Source: Streptococcus sp. UBA6071
GTDB lineage: Bacteria; Bacillota; Bacilli; Lactobacillales; Streptococcaceae
Assembly (NCBI GenBank): GCA_002436115.1
Contig: DIXV01000029.1
Coordinates: 6,363 to 13,829 of the forward strand
DNA: 7,467 nucleotides
Reading direction: 5' to 3'
Under the pieces are notes generated by a model. The model was not told the origin of the DNA. It saw nothing but the letters and a program-made list of their open reading frames with translations, and ran no database searches. Both the position numbers and the translations under genes were made by a program. Numbering within the stretch: the stretch's first letter is position 1; each line of letters begins with the position of its first letter. Shown here piece by piece: positions 1-7,072 of the stretch.

Positions 1-223
1 GGCCAGTTTTTTCTTTGATGGACGCAATAAGATCCCGATTAGTTGCACGCCCATCAAGAGCGCCATCTAAGTCTACAAGATGGATAAAGGTGATGCCAGC
101 TTCTTTGAAGCATCTGGCTTGATCCAGCACATCTGGGTTAACCACTGTTTTTTGAGAAAAATCGCCCTTGAAGAGACGTACAGCTTGTCCATCCTTAATA
201 TCAATAGCTGGTAGAATTTGCAT
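1..223 (-). CDS. hisA: HisA, phosphoribosylformimino-AICAR ribotide isomerase (partial, N-terminal 74 codons)
   Basis: Cytoplasmic enzyme of step 4 of histidine synthesis: it isomerises ProFAR to PRFAR, the substrate of the HisF/HisH synthase. The protein begins [12 protein letters not shown], the first beta strand of the HisA (beta/alpha)8 barrel, with the catalytic aspartate at residue 8; VRLFKGDF and VDLDGA follow at the usual family positions. The start at 223 is supported by AAGGAGG 7 nt upstream, lying inside the end of hisH, so the two genes overlap by 23 nt. The gene runs off the left edge; about 165 of the usual roughly 240 residues are missing from the window. HisF is a paralogue, but this N-terminus and the place after hisH fit HisA. 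No frame damage is seen in the visible part. Confidence 0.95.
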   Translation of the reverse strand, partial: MQILPAIDIKDGQAVRLFKGDFSQKTVVNPDVLDQARCFKEAGITFIHLVDLDGALDGRATNRDLIASIKEKTG

Positions 224-824
224 AGACAACCTCCTTGAATTGTTCTAAAATAGCCAAGCCGACATCACCAGATTTCTCTGGATGAAATTGAACACCAAAG
301 ACATTTTCTTTGTGGATCATAGCAGGGATAGGCAGGGAATAGTCGGTGACAACGTCAATATAGGCTTCTGGCACATCTGTGTAATAAGAGTGGACGAAGT
401 AAACGGCTTGCCCCTCTAAGCCTGCTGTTAAGGGGGTATCTTGTTTAACCCTTAAGTCATTCCAACCAGTGTGAGGGACAGGAAAACCGGACTGACTTGG
501 GATAGGACGACAAAGGCCTGGGATAAAACCAAATCCAGATGTCTCTTCGTGTTCTAATCCCTTTTCAGTTAAGAGCTGCATACCAAGACAAATCCCCAAA
601 AGGGGAGTCCCTTGTTCAACTCTTTCTTTGATAAGGTCTACCAACCCTCGTTTTTGCAACTCTATCATTGCTTCAGGATAGGCACCAACTCCCGGAAGGA
701 TAAGGCCACTAGCAGACCTTATTTTTTCAGTGTCACTTGATAATTCAGCCTCAACACCTATTTTGTCTAAGGCTCGTAAAACATTGGCAGTGTTTCCTGC
801 ATCGTAATCAATCACAATAATCAT
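201..824 (-). CDS. hisH: HisH, glutamine amidotransferase subunit of imidazole glycerol phosphate synthase
   Basis: Class I glutamine amidotransferase that releases ammonia from glutamine and passes it to HisF, making imidazole glycerol phosphate and AICAR. The 207-residue protein has the usual length. It shows the N-terminal strand [11 protein letters not shown], the oxyanion loop PGVGAY (residues 44-49), the nucleophile elbow GICLGMQ with Cys79, and GVQFHPEKS with His181 and Glu183, so the Cys-His-Glu triad is intact. A longer reading frame opens 24 codons upstream at 896, but that extension lies in the hisB coding region. The start at 824 gives the canonical HisH N-terminus, sits 1 nt after the hisB stop, and has AAAGGA upstream. 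Its last codons carry the ribosome binding site of hisA. HisF, its obligate partner, is not in the window. Confidence 0.97.
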   Translation of the reverse strand: MIIVIDYDAGNTANVLRALDKIGVEAELSSDTEKIRSASGLILPGVGAYPEAMIELQKRGLVDLIKERVEQGTPLLGICLGMQLLTEKGLEHEETSGFGFIPGLCRPIPSQSGFPVPHTGWNDLRVKQDTPLTAGLEGQAVYFVHSYYTDVPEAYIDVVTDYSLPIPAMIHKENVFGVQFHPEKSGDVGLAILEQFKEVVYANSTSY

Positions 825-825
825 A

Positions 826-1410
826 TTAAAGCATTCCTTTAGTTGAATTGACCCCATCAATTTCAGGGTTAGAAGTAATGGCTTCGCGTAGAGCACGTCC
901 GACCGCTTTAAAAAGACTTTCCACCTTATGGTGATTATTTTTGCCGTGGATAATTTTTAAATGGAGGTTCATCTGGACATTAAAAGCAAGGGCTTGGAAA
1001 AATTCTTCAACCAATTCGGTATCAAAGGCTCCTAGTTTAGGATTGTCAAAACAAGCATCAAAGACAAGATAACTCCGACCTGATAGATCCAGACTGGCCA
1101 TCCCAAGGGTTTCATCCATAGGAACGAAGCTCGTGCCATAGCGATTAATACCTACCTTTTCCCCTAAGGCCTCTTTAATAGCCTGACCCAGAACAATACC
1201 TACATCTTCTACTGTATGATGGCTGTCCACATGAAGGTCACCTTCTACTCGAACCACTAGAGATATACGGCTGTGGTGGGAAAAAAGGGTAAGCATGTGA
1301 TCAAAAAATCCAATACCTGTTTGAATGTCTACAGGTTCCTGGGCATCCAAGTTGAGGGTAAGCTTAATCTTGGTTTCAAAAGTGGTGCGTGTAATATCTG
1401 CAGTTCTCAT
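826..1410 (-). CDS. hisB: HisB, imidazoleglycerol-phosphate dehydratase (monofunctional)
   Basis: Converts imidazole glycerol phosphate to imidazole acetol phosphate, the substrate of HisC; the family uses a di-manganese centre in a large oligomer. The 194-residue protein is the standard monofunctional dehydratase and lacks the N-terminal histidinol-phosphatase domain found fused in E. coli HisB. Metal-ligand motifs of the family are present: FFDHML around His38, SHHTVED (63-69), and the repeat-related NHHKVES (149-155) after His145. The C-terminus ends STKGML, the typical family tail. The start at 1410 overlaps the hisD stop by 4 nt (ATGA), with AAAGGA upstream. Because no phosphatase is fused, the histidinol-phosphate phosphatase step must be coded elsewhere. 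Confidence 0.97.
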   Translation of the reverse strand: MRTADITRTTFETKIKLTLNLDAQEPVDIQTGIGFFDHMLTLFSHHSRISLVVRVEGDLHVDSHHTVEDVGIVLGQAIKEALGEKVGINRYGTSFVPMDETLGMASLDLSGRSYLVFDACFDNPKLGAFDTELVEEFFQALAFNVQMNLHLKIIHGKNNHHKVESLFKAVGRALREAITSNPEIDGVNSTKGML

Positions 1411-2717
1411 AATGGTCCTTTCTGGTCTTGTGTCTTTATCGTCTTTCTACGCACTTCAATGGCTCTAGCATGGGCAGCTAACCCCTCAGCGTAGGCAAGA
1501 TTGGTGATGTCTTTTTCTGCATTATTGACAGCAGTCTGGCTGTATTGGATATACTGCATGCGTTTGATAAAATCATGGACGCCTAAAGCAGAGTAAAAAC
1601 GAGCAGTTCCCGATGTTGGTAGAACATGATTGGACCCAGCGTAATAATCTCCAATAGGTTCAGAGGTGTGGTGACCTAGGAAGATAGACCCCGCATTAGT
1701 AATGAGGTCTAAATAATCATAAGCGTTGTCCATAGCAATTTCTAAATGTTCTGGAGCGATATGATTCATCAGGTCAAACATATCGGTAACACTATCAGCA
1801 ATGATGATACGGCCGTTATCCTTGATAGATGCACGTGCGATTTCTTTTCGAGGTAGGGTTTGAAGTTGTCTATCAATTTCCATTTCAACTTGACTAGCTA
1901 AATGACTTGAATTAGTCACTAAAATCGCTCTTGCAAGTTTATCGTGTTCCGCCTGTGAGAGTAAATCGGAAGCTAAATAGACAGGGTTTGCACTGGCATC
2001 AGCAATAATACCGATTTCAGATGGGCCAGCAATCATGTCAATGCCAACCAGACCATAAACTTGTTTCTTGGCAGTAGCTACATAAATGTTACCTGGACCA
2101 GTAATTTTATCAACTTTTGGAATACTTTGTGTTCCGTATGCCAGAGCTGCAATACCATGTGCCCCACCGACTTGGTAAATGCGATCAACACCAGCCAACT
2201 TAGCAGCTACTAGAATAGCAGGCACATACTCTGTTTGTGGCGGTGTAATCATGATGATTTCTTTGACCCCAGCAATTTTGGCGGGGATAACATTCATGAG
2301 AACAGAAGAGGGATAAGCAGCAGTACCGCCAGGAACGTAGACGCCCACACGCTCTATCGGACGAATGAGTTGTCCTCGTATAACACCTGGACTGGGGTGG
2401 TCTTCGAATCCGACCTCCAATTGGTGATGGTGGTAAGATTCGATATTAGCTTTAGCATTTTTAAGCGCTGATAAAACAGCTGGATCAATGGTATCAAAAG
2501 CCTGAGCAATAACAGATTCACTTACTTCAAAATGATCTAAATCAATATGATCAAACCTTAGGGAATAGTCTTTTAATGCAGAATCGCCACGTTGTTGAAC
2601 ATCTAAAAGAATATCTTTTACTGCTTTTTCAACTGCTAGATTCTGATGGTCAAGAGCTTCTTGCTCTTTTTTTAAAATCTGTGAAATCTCCTTGTTGCTT
2701 CCTTTTAAATATTTCAT
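1407..2717 (-). CDS. hisD: HisD, histidinol dehydrogenase
   Basis: Zinc enzyme that oxidises L-histidinol to L-histidine in two NAD-dependent steps, the end of the pathway. The 436-residue length is normal. Visible signature blocks are [15 protein letters not shown] (128-142), [13 protein letters not shown] (206-218), [11 protein letters not shown] (230-240) and SQAEHD (254-259). Residues matching the E. coli zinc ligands are Gln255, His258, Asp357 and His416; the catalytic Glu-His pair is Glu323-His324 in APEHLE. The active site therefore looks complete. The start at 2717 overlaps the hisG stop by 4 nt (ATGA), and AGGAGG lies 9 nt upstream inside hisG. Such overlap suggests translational coupling of hisG and hisD. 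No disruption is seen. Confidence 0.98.
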   Translation of the reverse strand: MKYLKGSNKEISQILKKEQEALDHQNLAVEKAVKDILLDVQQRGDSALKDYSLRFDHIDLDHFEVSESVIAQAFDTIDPAVLSALKNAKANIESYHHHQLEVGFEDHPSPGVIRGQLIRPIERVGVYVPGGTAAYPSSVLMNVIPAKIAGVKEIIMITPPQTEYVPAILVAAKLAGVDRIYQVGGAHGIAALAYGTQSIPKVDKITGPGNIYVATAKKQVYGLVGIDMIAGPSEIGIIADASANPVYLASDLLSQAEHDKLARAILVTNSSHLASQVEMEIDRQLQTLPRKEIARASIKDNGRIIIADSVTDMFDLMNHIAPEHLEIAMDNAYDYLDLITNAGSIFLGHHTSEPIGDYYAGSNHVLPTSGTARFYSALGVHDFIKRMQYIQYSQTAVNNAEKDITNLAYAEGLAAHARAIEVRRKTIKTQDQKGPL

Positions 2718-3361
2718 TGGAAAGGAACCTCCTGACTACCAACAATGCTTTGGATTTTATGGATAAATGTAATGATATTGGGTTTGTTTTTAATCGCTGC
2801 CTTATTGGCGATGAGTCTTGTGGAAATCCGACAAATCGTTTCGTATTCGATAAGGCCATTAGCAACCAAGGTAGAGCCAGTCTCAACGATATCAACGATA
2901 GCATCAGCCAAGCCAAGAATTGGGGCAATTTCGACACTTCCTTGGATAGATATGATGTCTACATCTTCCCCTTTTTTAGCAAAGTGTTCTCTTGCTACAG
3001 TAGGGTATTTGGTTGCAATGCGCTTACGCTTATGATCATCGGGATTATAAGCAGGTACCGAAGCAACCGCAAATTTGCAAAGACCAAAGTTAAGGTCCAG
3101 CATTTCTAGAAACCCGATTGGGTGTTCAATGAGCAAGTCTTTGCCGACAATACCTAAGTCGGCTACCCCGTGTCGGACATAGGTGGTCACGTCGGGAGCT
3201 TTAACGAGAAGAAATCGAAAGGCTTTGTCGGGACTCTGGAAAATTAAATGCCGTCCCTTTTCGGCCATAAAGGTCATGTCAAAACCCGCCTTCTCTAGCA
3301 GTTCAATAGTTCCTTTTTCTGTTCGCCCCTTAGTCAGGGCAATGGTTATTTGCTCAGTCAT
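2714..3361 (-). CDS. hisG: HisG, ATP phosphoribosyltransferase catalytic subunit (short form)
   Basis: First committed step of the pathway: ATP and PRPP give N1-(5-phosphoribosyl)-ATP. At 215 residues this is the short HisG-S form, which lacks the C-terminal regulatory domain of the roughly 300-residue long form and needs HisZ for activity and feedback control. Family blocks are IALTKGR (7-13), [10 protein letters not shown] (68-77), RIATKYP (114-120) and the PRPP-binding region [14 protein letters not shown] (152-165). The start at 3361 lies within the end of hisZ (8-nt overlap), with GAAGGAGG upstream. The stop overlaps hisD by 4 nt. Lying directly after hisZ supports a HisZ-HisG complex. 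Confidence 0.97.
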   Translation of the reverse strand: MTEQITIALTKGRTEKGTIELLEKAGFDMTFMAEKGRHLIFQSPDKAFRFLLVKAPDVTTYVRHGVADLGIVGKDLLIEHPIGFLEMLDLNFGLCKFAVASVPAYNPDDHKRKRIATKYPTVAREHFAKKGEDVDIISIQGSVEIAPILGLADAIVDIVETGSTLVANGLIEYETICRISTRLIANKAAIKNKPNIITFIHKIQSIVGSQEVPFQ

Positions 3362-4337
3362 CTAAAGAACCTCCTTCAAAGATTAGCCGATCATAGATGG
3401 CTTGATAGACGGATTCAATATCAATGGCCCAGCCAACTGCGGTCAGTTCCCTAGAGCCGAAACGCTCAAATAGTTTATCGTATTGGCCACCCGACAGAAA
3501 GGCATCAGGCACATGGTTGTCAAAAACCTTGAACATCAGACCAGTATAGTAAGGCATAGTAGGAACTTGTGCCAGATCAAGATTGACATCTCCAAGATGC
3601 CTAGAGAGGTTTTGAATCAACTGCTCAATTTCAACCAAGGCATCTAAAATGGCTTCATCATAGACGAGGCTTCGGGCATGTTTTAGAACGATGGCACTTG
3701 GCCCAAAAAGAAAAGGTAATTCTTGGATAAAGGTATCAAAAGAGCTGGGATGCTTTTGGGTAAACTCCTGTAACTGGGTGATGTTTTTATCCTTTATGTC
3801 AGTCAATAATTTTTGAGACTGTGTTTCAGAGAGTTTCAAAGAATCGAAAATGCTGGATAGGATACGCGCGTGGGAGAACTCAAATTGGTAGGTCTTAACT
3901 TGGCAAGCATCAAGTGCCATTTTAGCCATTAAAACAGCATATTCTAAGGCTTCTTGAGCAGGATAACCAACAATTTCAATACCCGCCTGTGTCCGTTCGT
4001 TTTCTAGGCCTCTCATTGCTTCATTATGGCGAAAAACTTTACCTGAATAGGAAAACTTGATAGGGGGTTCTACCCGTGTAGAGGCGATTAGTCGACCAAT
4101 CTGACTTGTAATATCAGGACGCAAGGCCAAAAGAGCTCCTTTTTGATCAAAAAGATGGTAATGCTCAGACTTTACCTGACTGGAAAACACTTCAAAATGT
4201 TCTAAAGTCGGTGTCTCAATACGATAAAAGTGGTGCTTTATCAATAAATCGCTGATGGTGCGTTCAATTTCATAGGAGGCACGAGCCCGTTTAAAAAGTT
4301 TATCGTGCATGCCTTGAGGAAGGGTATTTTTATTCAT
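3354..4337 (-). CDS. hisZ: HisZ, ATP phosphoribosyltransferase regulatory subunit
   Basis: HisRS-like protein without aminoacylation function that assembles with short HisG and carries histidine feedback sensing. The 327-residue protein has a class II synthetase-like catalytic fold: an N-terminal segment with [27 protein letters not shown] (72-83), a motif-2-like [20 protein letters not shown] (102-121), and a HisRS-like MPYYTGLMF...[12 protein letters not shown] stretch (about 261-294). The motif 3 area (VGWAIDIES, 301-309) lacks the catalytic arginine expected in a real HisRS, and the C-terminal anticodon-binding domain is absent. Both points argue against hisS. The start shares one base with the hisC stop (TAATG), with AGGAG upstream. 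Placement beside hisG and the short HisG form support the call. Confidence 0.95.
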   Translation of the reverse strand: MNKNTLPQGMHDKLFKRARASYEIERTISDLLIKHHFYRIETPTLEHFEVFSSQVKSEHYHLFDQKGALLALRPDITSQIGRLIASTRVEPPIKFSYSGKVFRHNEAMRGLENERTQAGIEIVGYPAQEALEYAVLMAKMALDACQVKTYQFEFSHARILSSIFDSLKLSETQSQKLLTDIKDKNITQLQEFTQKHPSSFDTFIQELPFLFGPSAIVLKHARSLVYDEAILDALVEIEQLIQNLSRHLGDVNLDLAQVPTMPYYTGLMFKVFDNHVPDAFLSGGQYDKLFERFGSRELTAVGWAIDIESVYQAIYDRLIFEGGSLDD

Positions 4338-5389
4338 TAAAGTAACTCCTGTATGGCCATGATGACCTTTTCCATCTCTTTTTGAGTTCCGATACTGATG
4401 CGGAGGTAGTTCTTGATGCGGTCAATTTTTGGAAAATAGCGGACATAGATTTTTTGACGTTCCAGATGCTGAAAGATGTCTCCTGCTGATACGGCTAGAG
4501 GCTTGACTAAGAGGAAATTGGTTGACGAAGGGAGGACTTCAAAACCCAGTGCTTCCAAACTCTCTTGAAACCACTGACGAGTTGCCATGATTTTCTGACA
4601 GTTCCTTTCATAGTAAGGCCAATCTTCAACAGCAGCAGTAGCTACATGTTCTGCTAAACAATCAACAGAGTAGGGATTAACTGAATTTCTAATAGCTTTC
4701 ATCAGGTTAATTAGGTCAGGGCTACCAATACCATACCCAACTCGCAGACCAGCTAGAGAAGCATCTTTTGAGAAGGTTCGGGTGATAAACAGATTATCAT
4801 ATTTAGCAAGAAGTGAAATGGCCGTTTTTCCACCAAAATTGACATAGGCTTCATCTAAAATGATAATCACATCGGGGTGGGCTTGTAGCAAACTTTCGAT
4901 AGCTGCCAAGGGTTTGTAGACCCCTGTCGGAGCGTTAGGGTTTGCGATGACGATGCCACCATTATTAGGGTGGTAGTCCTTAAAATCAATGTCAAAATTA
5001 GAATTAAGAGGGATCTCTTGATAGGGGATGCGATAGAGTTCTGCCCAGACCTTGTAAAAACCGTAAGTTAGATCAGGGAAAAGAATAGGACTTTGGCTGT
5101 TAAAAAAAGCAAGAAAAGCTAAAGATAAAATATCATCGGACCCATTTCCAATAACTAATTGTTCAGGGGAAACCTCTAATTGTCGAGCCAAGCTTTCACA
5201 TAGTTGGGAGTGGTTCAAACTAGAGTAGTTTCTGAGCTTGTCTCCATCAAAATCATTGATTGCCTTCATAACAGCTGGGCTTGGACCATAGGCGTTCTCG
5301 TTGGTATTAAGCTTAATCATGTTTTTCTCTTTGGGTTGTTTTCCCGCTACATAGGGACTAATGTGTCTCAATCCTTTGAATCGTGTCAT
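4337..5389 (-). CDS. hisC: HisC, histidinol-phosphate aminotransferase
   Basis: PLP-dependent fold-type I aminotransferase that converts imidazole acetol phosphate plus glutamate to histidinol phosphate. The 350-residue protein is normal in size. Visible motifs are [12 protein letters not shown] (27-38), GNGSDD (81-86), NPNAPTG (150-156), DEAYVNF (179-185) and [17 protein letters not shown] (204-220), in which Lys208 should bind PLP and Arg216 the phosphate. It is the first gene after the T-box leader, and AAGGAG sits 5 nt before the ATG at 5389. Its stop shares a base with the hisZ start. Related aminotransferases (Cobalamin CobD, aromatic aminotransferases) are less likely given the operon. 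Confidence 0.97.
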   Translation of the reverse strand: MTRFKGLRHISPYVAGKQPKEKNMIKLNTNENAYGPSPAVMKAINDFDGDKLRNYSSLNHSQLCESLARQLEVSPEQLVIGNGSDDILSLAFLAFFNSQSPILFPDLTYGFYKVWAELYRIPYQEIPLNSNFDIDFKDYHPNNGGIVIANPNAPTGVYKPLAAIESLLQAHPDVIIILDEAYVNFGGKTAISLLAKYDNLFITRTFSKDASLAGLRVGYGIGSPDLINLMKAIRNSVNPYSVDCLAEHVATAAVEDWPYYERNCQKIMATRQWFQESLEALGFEVLPSSTNFLLVKPLAVSAGDIFQHLERQKIYVRYFPKIDRIKNYLRISIGTQKEMEKVIMAIQELL

Positions 5390-5414
5390 GTTTTCTCCTT
5401 ATCTGCACTATGAA

Positions 5415-5444
5415 CAAAAAAGCCTCGCAAAAAATATTGCAAGG
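5415..5444 (-). terminator. Leader terminator of the his T-box
   Basis: The minus strand reads CCTTGCAA, a 6-nt loop, then TTGCGAGG: an 8-bp stem (one G-U pair) followed at once by C and six T residues (5421-5416). This is an intrinsic terminator ending about 25 nt before the hisC start. It forms when the antiterminator is not stabilised by uncharged tRNA. Confidence 0.9.
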
Positions 5445-5467
5445 ACGTGAAGACGTGGTGCCACCTT
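5441..5467 (-). promoter_or_regulatory. T-box antiterminator with tRNA acceptor-end bulge
   Basis: On the minus strand AAGG (5467-5464) pairs with CCTT (5444-5441), enclosing the 7-nt bulge TGGCACC (5463-5457) and an upper ACGT/ACGT stem with a CTTC loop (5456-5445). This is the canonical antiterminator layout. Its 3' arm is the 5' arm of the terminator, so the two folds exclude each other. The bulge begins UGGC; UGG should pair with the tRNA CCA end. Confidence 0.85.
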
Positions 5468-5665
5468 TATTCAGTCAGACATCGCTATCTGACTCTTAGG
5501 AAGTTAGAAACTTCGTGTCCGTAACGTGGACAGGCGTCAAATACTACTAAACTTCGCATTTGCACTCAAGAAGGTGTGACCAAGTTCGTGTGCTGTTTCA
5601 GCGTTTCAGCACTCTCTGTCATAGTGACTTAGCTTTTTTTCTCTCATCGATTTTATCTTGTCTTT

Positions 5666-5694
5666 ATTTTACAAGAAAAGAGAAAGAAATGCAA
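5666..5694 (-). promoter_or_regulatory. Sigma-A type promoter of the his operon
   Basis: Minus strand: -35 TTGCAT (5694-5689), a 17-nt spacer and -10 TAAAAT (5671-5666). The start point should lie near 5659, just before the K-turn and Stem I of the T-box leader, which fits the expected leader length. Predicted by eye only. Confidence 0.7.
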
Positions 5695-5818
5695 GTGACA
5701 GTATAAAAGTTATTCATCTTAGCATAGCAACATTAGCCTAATCATAATTTCCTGCAAAATAGTTTTTGGCTACCTCAAAAAAAATCTCACCTATTCCTAA
5801 CTCAAAAAGCTCAATTTT
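5695..5818. other. Intergenic stretch upstream of the his promoter, no gene seen
   Basis: I find no open frame with a ribosome binding site, no stable hairpin and no protein similarity on either strand. It is AT-rich and lies between the his promoter and the end of the IS256-like remnant. The only small symmetry is the 11-mer ATTAGCCTAAT (5732-5742), too short to call an operator. Confidence 0.6.
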
Positions 5819-6336
5819 GGGTTCTGTCAATCATTTTGTGTAAACACAATTCAAGGATTCAATTAGATGGGCGAAATAGATAATGGCTTTACTACTTGAT
5901 AGAAAGAGGGGAAAAGTCAGTAGCTAATCCCTTTCAAGCGCCGTTTACAACACTTTCTTACAGCGTGTGGACTAACTATTGATGATGTTTTCTCAGTTAT
6001 TCTTAGCTTCCTATTCCCTGAGCATGGTAAAAAGTTTTGAATTAATTAAGCATGGCTGTACGCTCAGGTCTCTTAATTTTTCCACGTTTACTGTAGCAAG
6101 ATGCAATGAAAGATAAGTTCTATCAAGATAGAGGAGAGAGTAGTTGTCTTTCAAGCGACAGTTCTGGAAAGTTCCAACATTCATCTGTAAGGTAGGAGAC
6201 CTCATCGTTTAAGTATGGAATATCAGCTTAATATGACCTTACGCCATCTCCGTTATTACCCAACTTAGGAAAACAGGATAGACTTTGAACAGGTACTTGG
6301 GCGATCGGCTAAGTCTTTGCAAGGCATATTGACAAT
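5819..6336 (-). mobile_element. Degenerate IS256/mutator-family insertion sequence remnant
   Basis: A stretch of over 500 nt without an intact gene. Its left edge reads GGGTTCTGTCAATCATTTTG then TGTAAAC (5819-5845), which from memory resembles terminal inverted repeats of IS256-family elements. Inside lie decayed pieces of a mutator-type transposase on the minus strand. At the other end, the minus strand from 6339 reads CTTATTGTCAATATG, sharing TTGTCAAT with the proposed inverted end, but weakly. The right boundary is therefore only a guess, bounded by the eetB terminator at 6340. I see no clear target-site duplication. The segment 6206-6336 has no readable frame of its own. Confidence 0.45.
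5831..6205 (-). pseudogene. Broken IS256-family transposase fragment
   Basis: One minus-strand reading frame holds two transposase-like pieces split by five in-frame stops (between about 6013 and 5924). The first piece (6205-6011, 64 codons) contains CRLKDNYSLLYLDRTYLSL followed by TVNVEKL; this fits the family block around the first catalytic Asp, of the kind RDLSxxYxxxYxDxTYxxLRRDTVxKE. The second (5923-5831, 30 codons) contains FP...IIYFAHLIESLN, matching the C-terminal FPxxxRxxIYTTNLIESxN block with the catalytic Glu. Only about 88 codons separate the two acidic residues, against roughly 170 in intact IS256 as I recall, so the middle with the second Asp is largely deleted. The usual C-terminal tail and N-terminal half are also gone. 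It cannot encode an active enzyme. The family call rests on motif resemblance only. Confidence 0.55.
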
Positions 6337-6339
6337 AAG

Positions 6340-6372
6340 AAAAACTAGAAGACTTGACATCTTCTAGTTTTT
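6340..6372 (-). terminator. Intrinsic terminator after the Gx-transporter gene (probably bidirectional)
   Basis: A perfect 13-bp inverted repeat, AAAAACTAGAAGA and TCTTCTAGTTTTT, around a 7-nt loop CTTGACA. On the minus strand it ends in TTTTTCTTATT, a good U tract, directly after the eetB stop codon, which it overlaps by two bases. On the plus strand it also ends in five T, so it could stop transcription from either side. Confidence 0.9.
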
Positions 6373-6916
6373 AACTTGCTCCCCAGTCTGTTAAGACTTC
6401 TTCATGGTAACTATGGAGGATGCGGATTTTTTTCAATAAAAATTTGCCTGTCACTCCGACTAGAAATCCAGAGAGGATACCACTGAAAGCCAGAATTGGT
6501 AGATAGTTGAGGACGATCCAAGACTGAGCTAGGAGGGAGAAGGTTAAGAGCTGCCCGATGTTATGGCAGATGCCCCCCAAGGTTGATATGCCGATGATAC
6601 TGACTTTCTTAGGTCCTAGTAATTTGGTAGTTGTCATAACCAAGTAGCTCAGAACTGTCCCCGAAAAACTATAGAGGAAGGTCGAAAACGTTCCGCTGAG
6701 GAAGGTAGAGACAAGGAGACGTAGACCGATAACCTTGATATTATCTCTGGGAGGCAAGGTAAAAATAGCGATAATGGTAATGAGATTTCCCAGACCTAGT
6801 TTAGCCCCTGGGGAGAAAGTAAAGGGAGATGGCAACCAGCGTTCCATGACCGAAATCACAATGGCCTGAGCTGCTAACATGGTAATATAGGTCATTTTTT
6901 GATAACGTCTATTCAT
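6371..6916 (-). CDS. eetB: Gx transporter family membrane protein, EetB-like
   Basis: A 181-residue, strongly hydrophobic protein with about six membrane segments (roughly 9-24, 41-55, 60-74, 76-94, 104-130 and 136-161). Diagnostic blocks are SPGAKLGLGNLITI (35-48), the Gx-type signature, and SIIGISTLGGICHNIGQLL (106-124). This fits the family once annotated as heptaprenyl diphosphate synthase component I (PF07456). In Listeria EetB is part of the flavin-based extracellular electron transfer locus and works with EetA, probably in flavin or quinone supply to the outer face; its exact chemistry is not settled. The ATG at 6916 has TAGGAAG 5 nt upstream. It is divergent from an EET-type ndh2 and carries its own promoter and terminator, so it looks monocistronic. 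The usual partner EetA (NusG domain II protein) is not beside it here. Family call firm; EET role inferred. Confidence 0.85.
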   Translation of the reverse strand: MNRRYQKMTYITMLAAQAIVISVMERWLPSPFTFSPGAKLGLGNLITIIAIFTLPPRDNIKVIGLRLLVSTFLSGTFSTFLYSFSGTVLSYLVMTTTKLLGPKKVSIIGISTLGGICHNIGQLLTFSLLAQSWIVLNYLPILAFSGILSGFLVGVTGKFLLKKIRILHSYHEEVLTDWGAS

Positions 6917-6957
6917 GGAACTTCCTATCTTGTTTATTTTTATTCAGTATATAATCT

Positions 6958-6987
6958 ATTATAAACTGTTTTTTACATTAAATGCAA
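6958..6987 (-). promoter_or_regulatory. Promoter of the Gx-transporter gene
   Basis: Minus strand: -35 TTGCAT (6987-6982), an 18-nt spacer and a perfect -10 TATAAT (6963-6958), followed by a leader of about 35 nt to the ATG. A second -10-like TATACT lies slightly downstream. Predicted by eye. Confidence 0.65.
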
Positions 6988-7010
6988 ATTTTATAAAAAA
7001 ATAAAAATCA

Positions 7011-7028
7011 TTGCTATTTCTTTCACAA
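7011..7028. promoter_or_regulatory. Candidate Rex-binding site overlapping the ndh2 -35 element
   Basis: The 18-mer TTGCTATTTCTTTCACAA compares with the Rex consensus TTGTGAAnnnnTTCACAA: the right half is perfect (7/7), the left half matches 4/7, and the spacing is exact. Rex is an NADH/NAD-sensing repressor in Gram-positive bacteria and often controls NADH-oxidising genes. A repressor here would cover the -35. Motif match only; no rex gene is in the window. Confidence 0.4.
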
Positions 7029-7039
7029 TACATTATACT
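7011..7039 (+). promoter_or_regulatory. Promoter of ndh2
   Basis: Plus strand: -35 TTGCTA (7011-7016), a 17-nt spacer and -10 TATACT (7034-7039). The start point is expected near 7046, leaving a short leader of about 27 nt with the ribosome binding site. The eetB promoter lies back-to-back about 25 nt away. Confidence 0.65.
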
Positions 7040-7072
7040 AACAGATAGTGATAATAAAAAAGGAGGATTATT

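Larger units (their letters stand above)
5415..5660 (-). promoter_or_regulatory. T-box leader (tRNA-His-sensing riboswitch) of the his operon
   Basis: Untranslated leader between the promoter and hisC. On the minus strand I can read, in order: a GATGA K-turn-like element (about 5645-5650); an AGAGA bulge motif followed by the apical Stem I hairpin GTGCTG/CAGCAC (5607-5612 with 5590-5595); a CTAAGT/ACTTGG helix; the specifier CAC (5578-5576) followed by A; a CTTGA K-turn partner; hairpins TGTCC/GGACA (5516-5532), GAAGTT/AACTTC (5500-5514) and a 7-bp Stem III (5473-5494); then the T-box AAAGGTGGCACCACG. CAC is a histidine codon, matching the downstream genes. In the known mechanism, uncharged tRNA-His bound at specifier and bulge stabilises the antiterminator, so transcription continues during histidine starvation. 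The exact Stem I base pairing was done by eye and is less certain than the T-box and terminator. Confidence 0.9.

Noticed and set aside
825..896. In-frame 24-codon N-terminal extension of hisH from an ATG at 896
   Set aside because: It lies inside hisB, has no good ribosome binding site, and would precede the canonical [11 protein letters not shown]isH N-terminus.
2235..2471. Plus-strand 78-codon frame opposite hisD (and similar frames at 1273-1494, 2745-3035, 3183-3365 and 5204-5413)
   Set aside because: All lie opposite conserved his genes and their composition simply mirrors those genes.
2650..2937. Minus-strand 95-codon frame across the hisG/hisD junction
   Set aside because: Out of frame with both real genes, which are supported by motifs and ribosome binding sites.
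2576..3109. 177-codon plus-strand open frame opposite hisD/hisG
   Set aside because: It is antisense to two intact, motif-rich genes, shows no recognisable domain, and has no ribosome binding site; a shadow frame.
5700..5730. Second his promoter on the minus strand (TTGCTA, 19-nt spacer, TATACT)
   Set aside because: The spacer is too long and the 5666-5694 promoter has better geometry and a start point matching the T-box.
6011..6205. An intact small hypothetical protein of 64 residues
   Set aside because: No ribosome binding site, and it contains a transposase block that continues in the same frame beyond stops; better read as a pseudogene piece.
6987..7001. CodY-like box AATTTTATAAAAAAA in the eetB/ndh2 gap
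   Set aside because: Four mismatches to AATTTTCWGAAAATT in a very AT-rich stretch; expected by chance.
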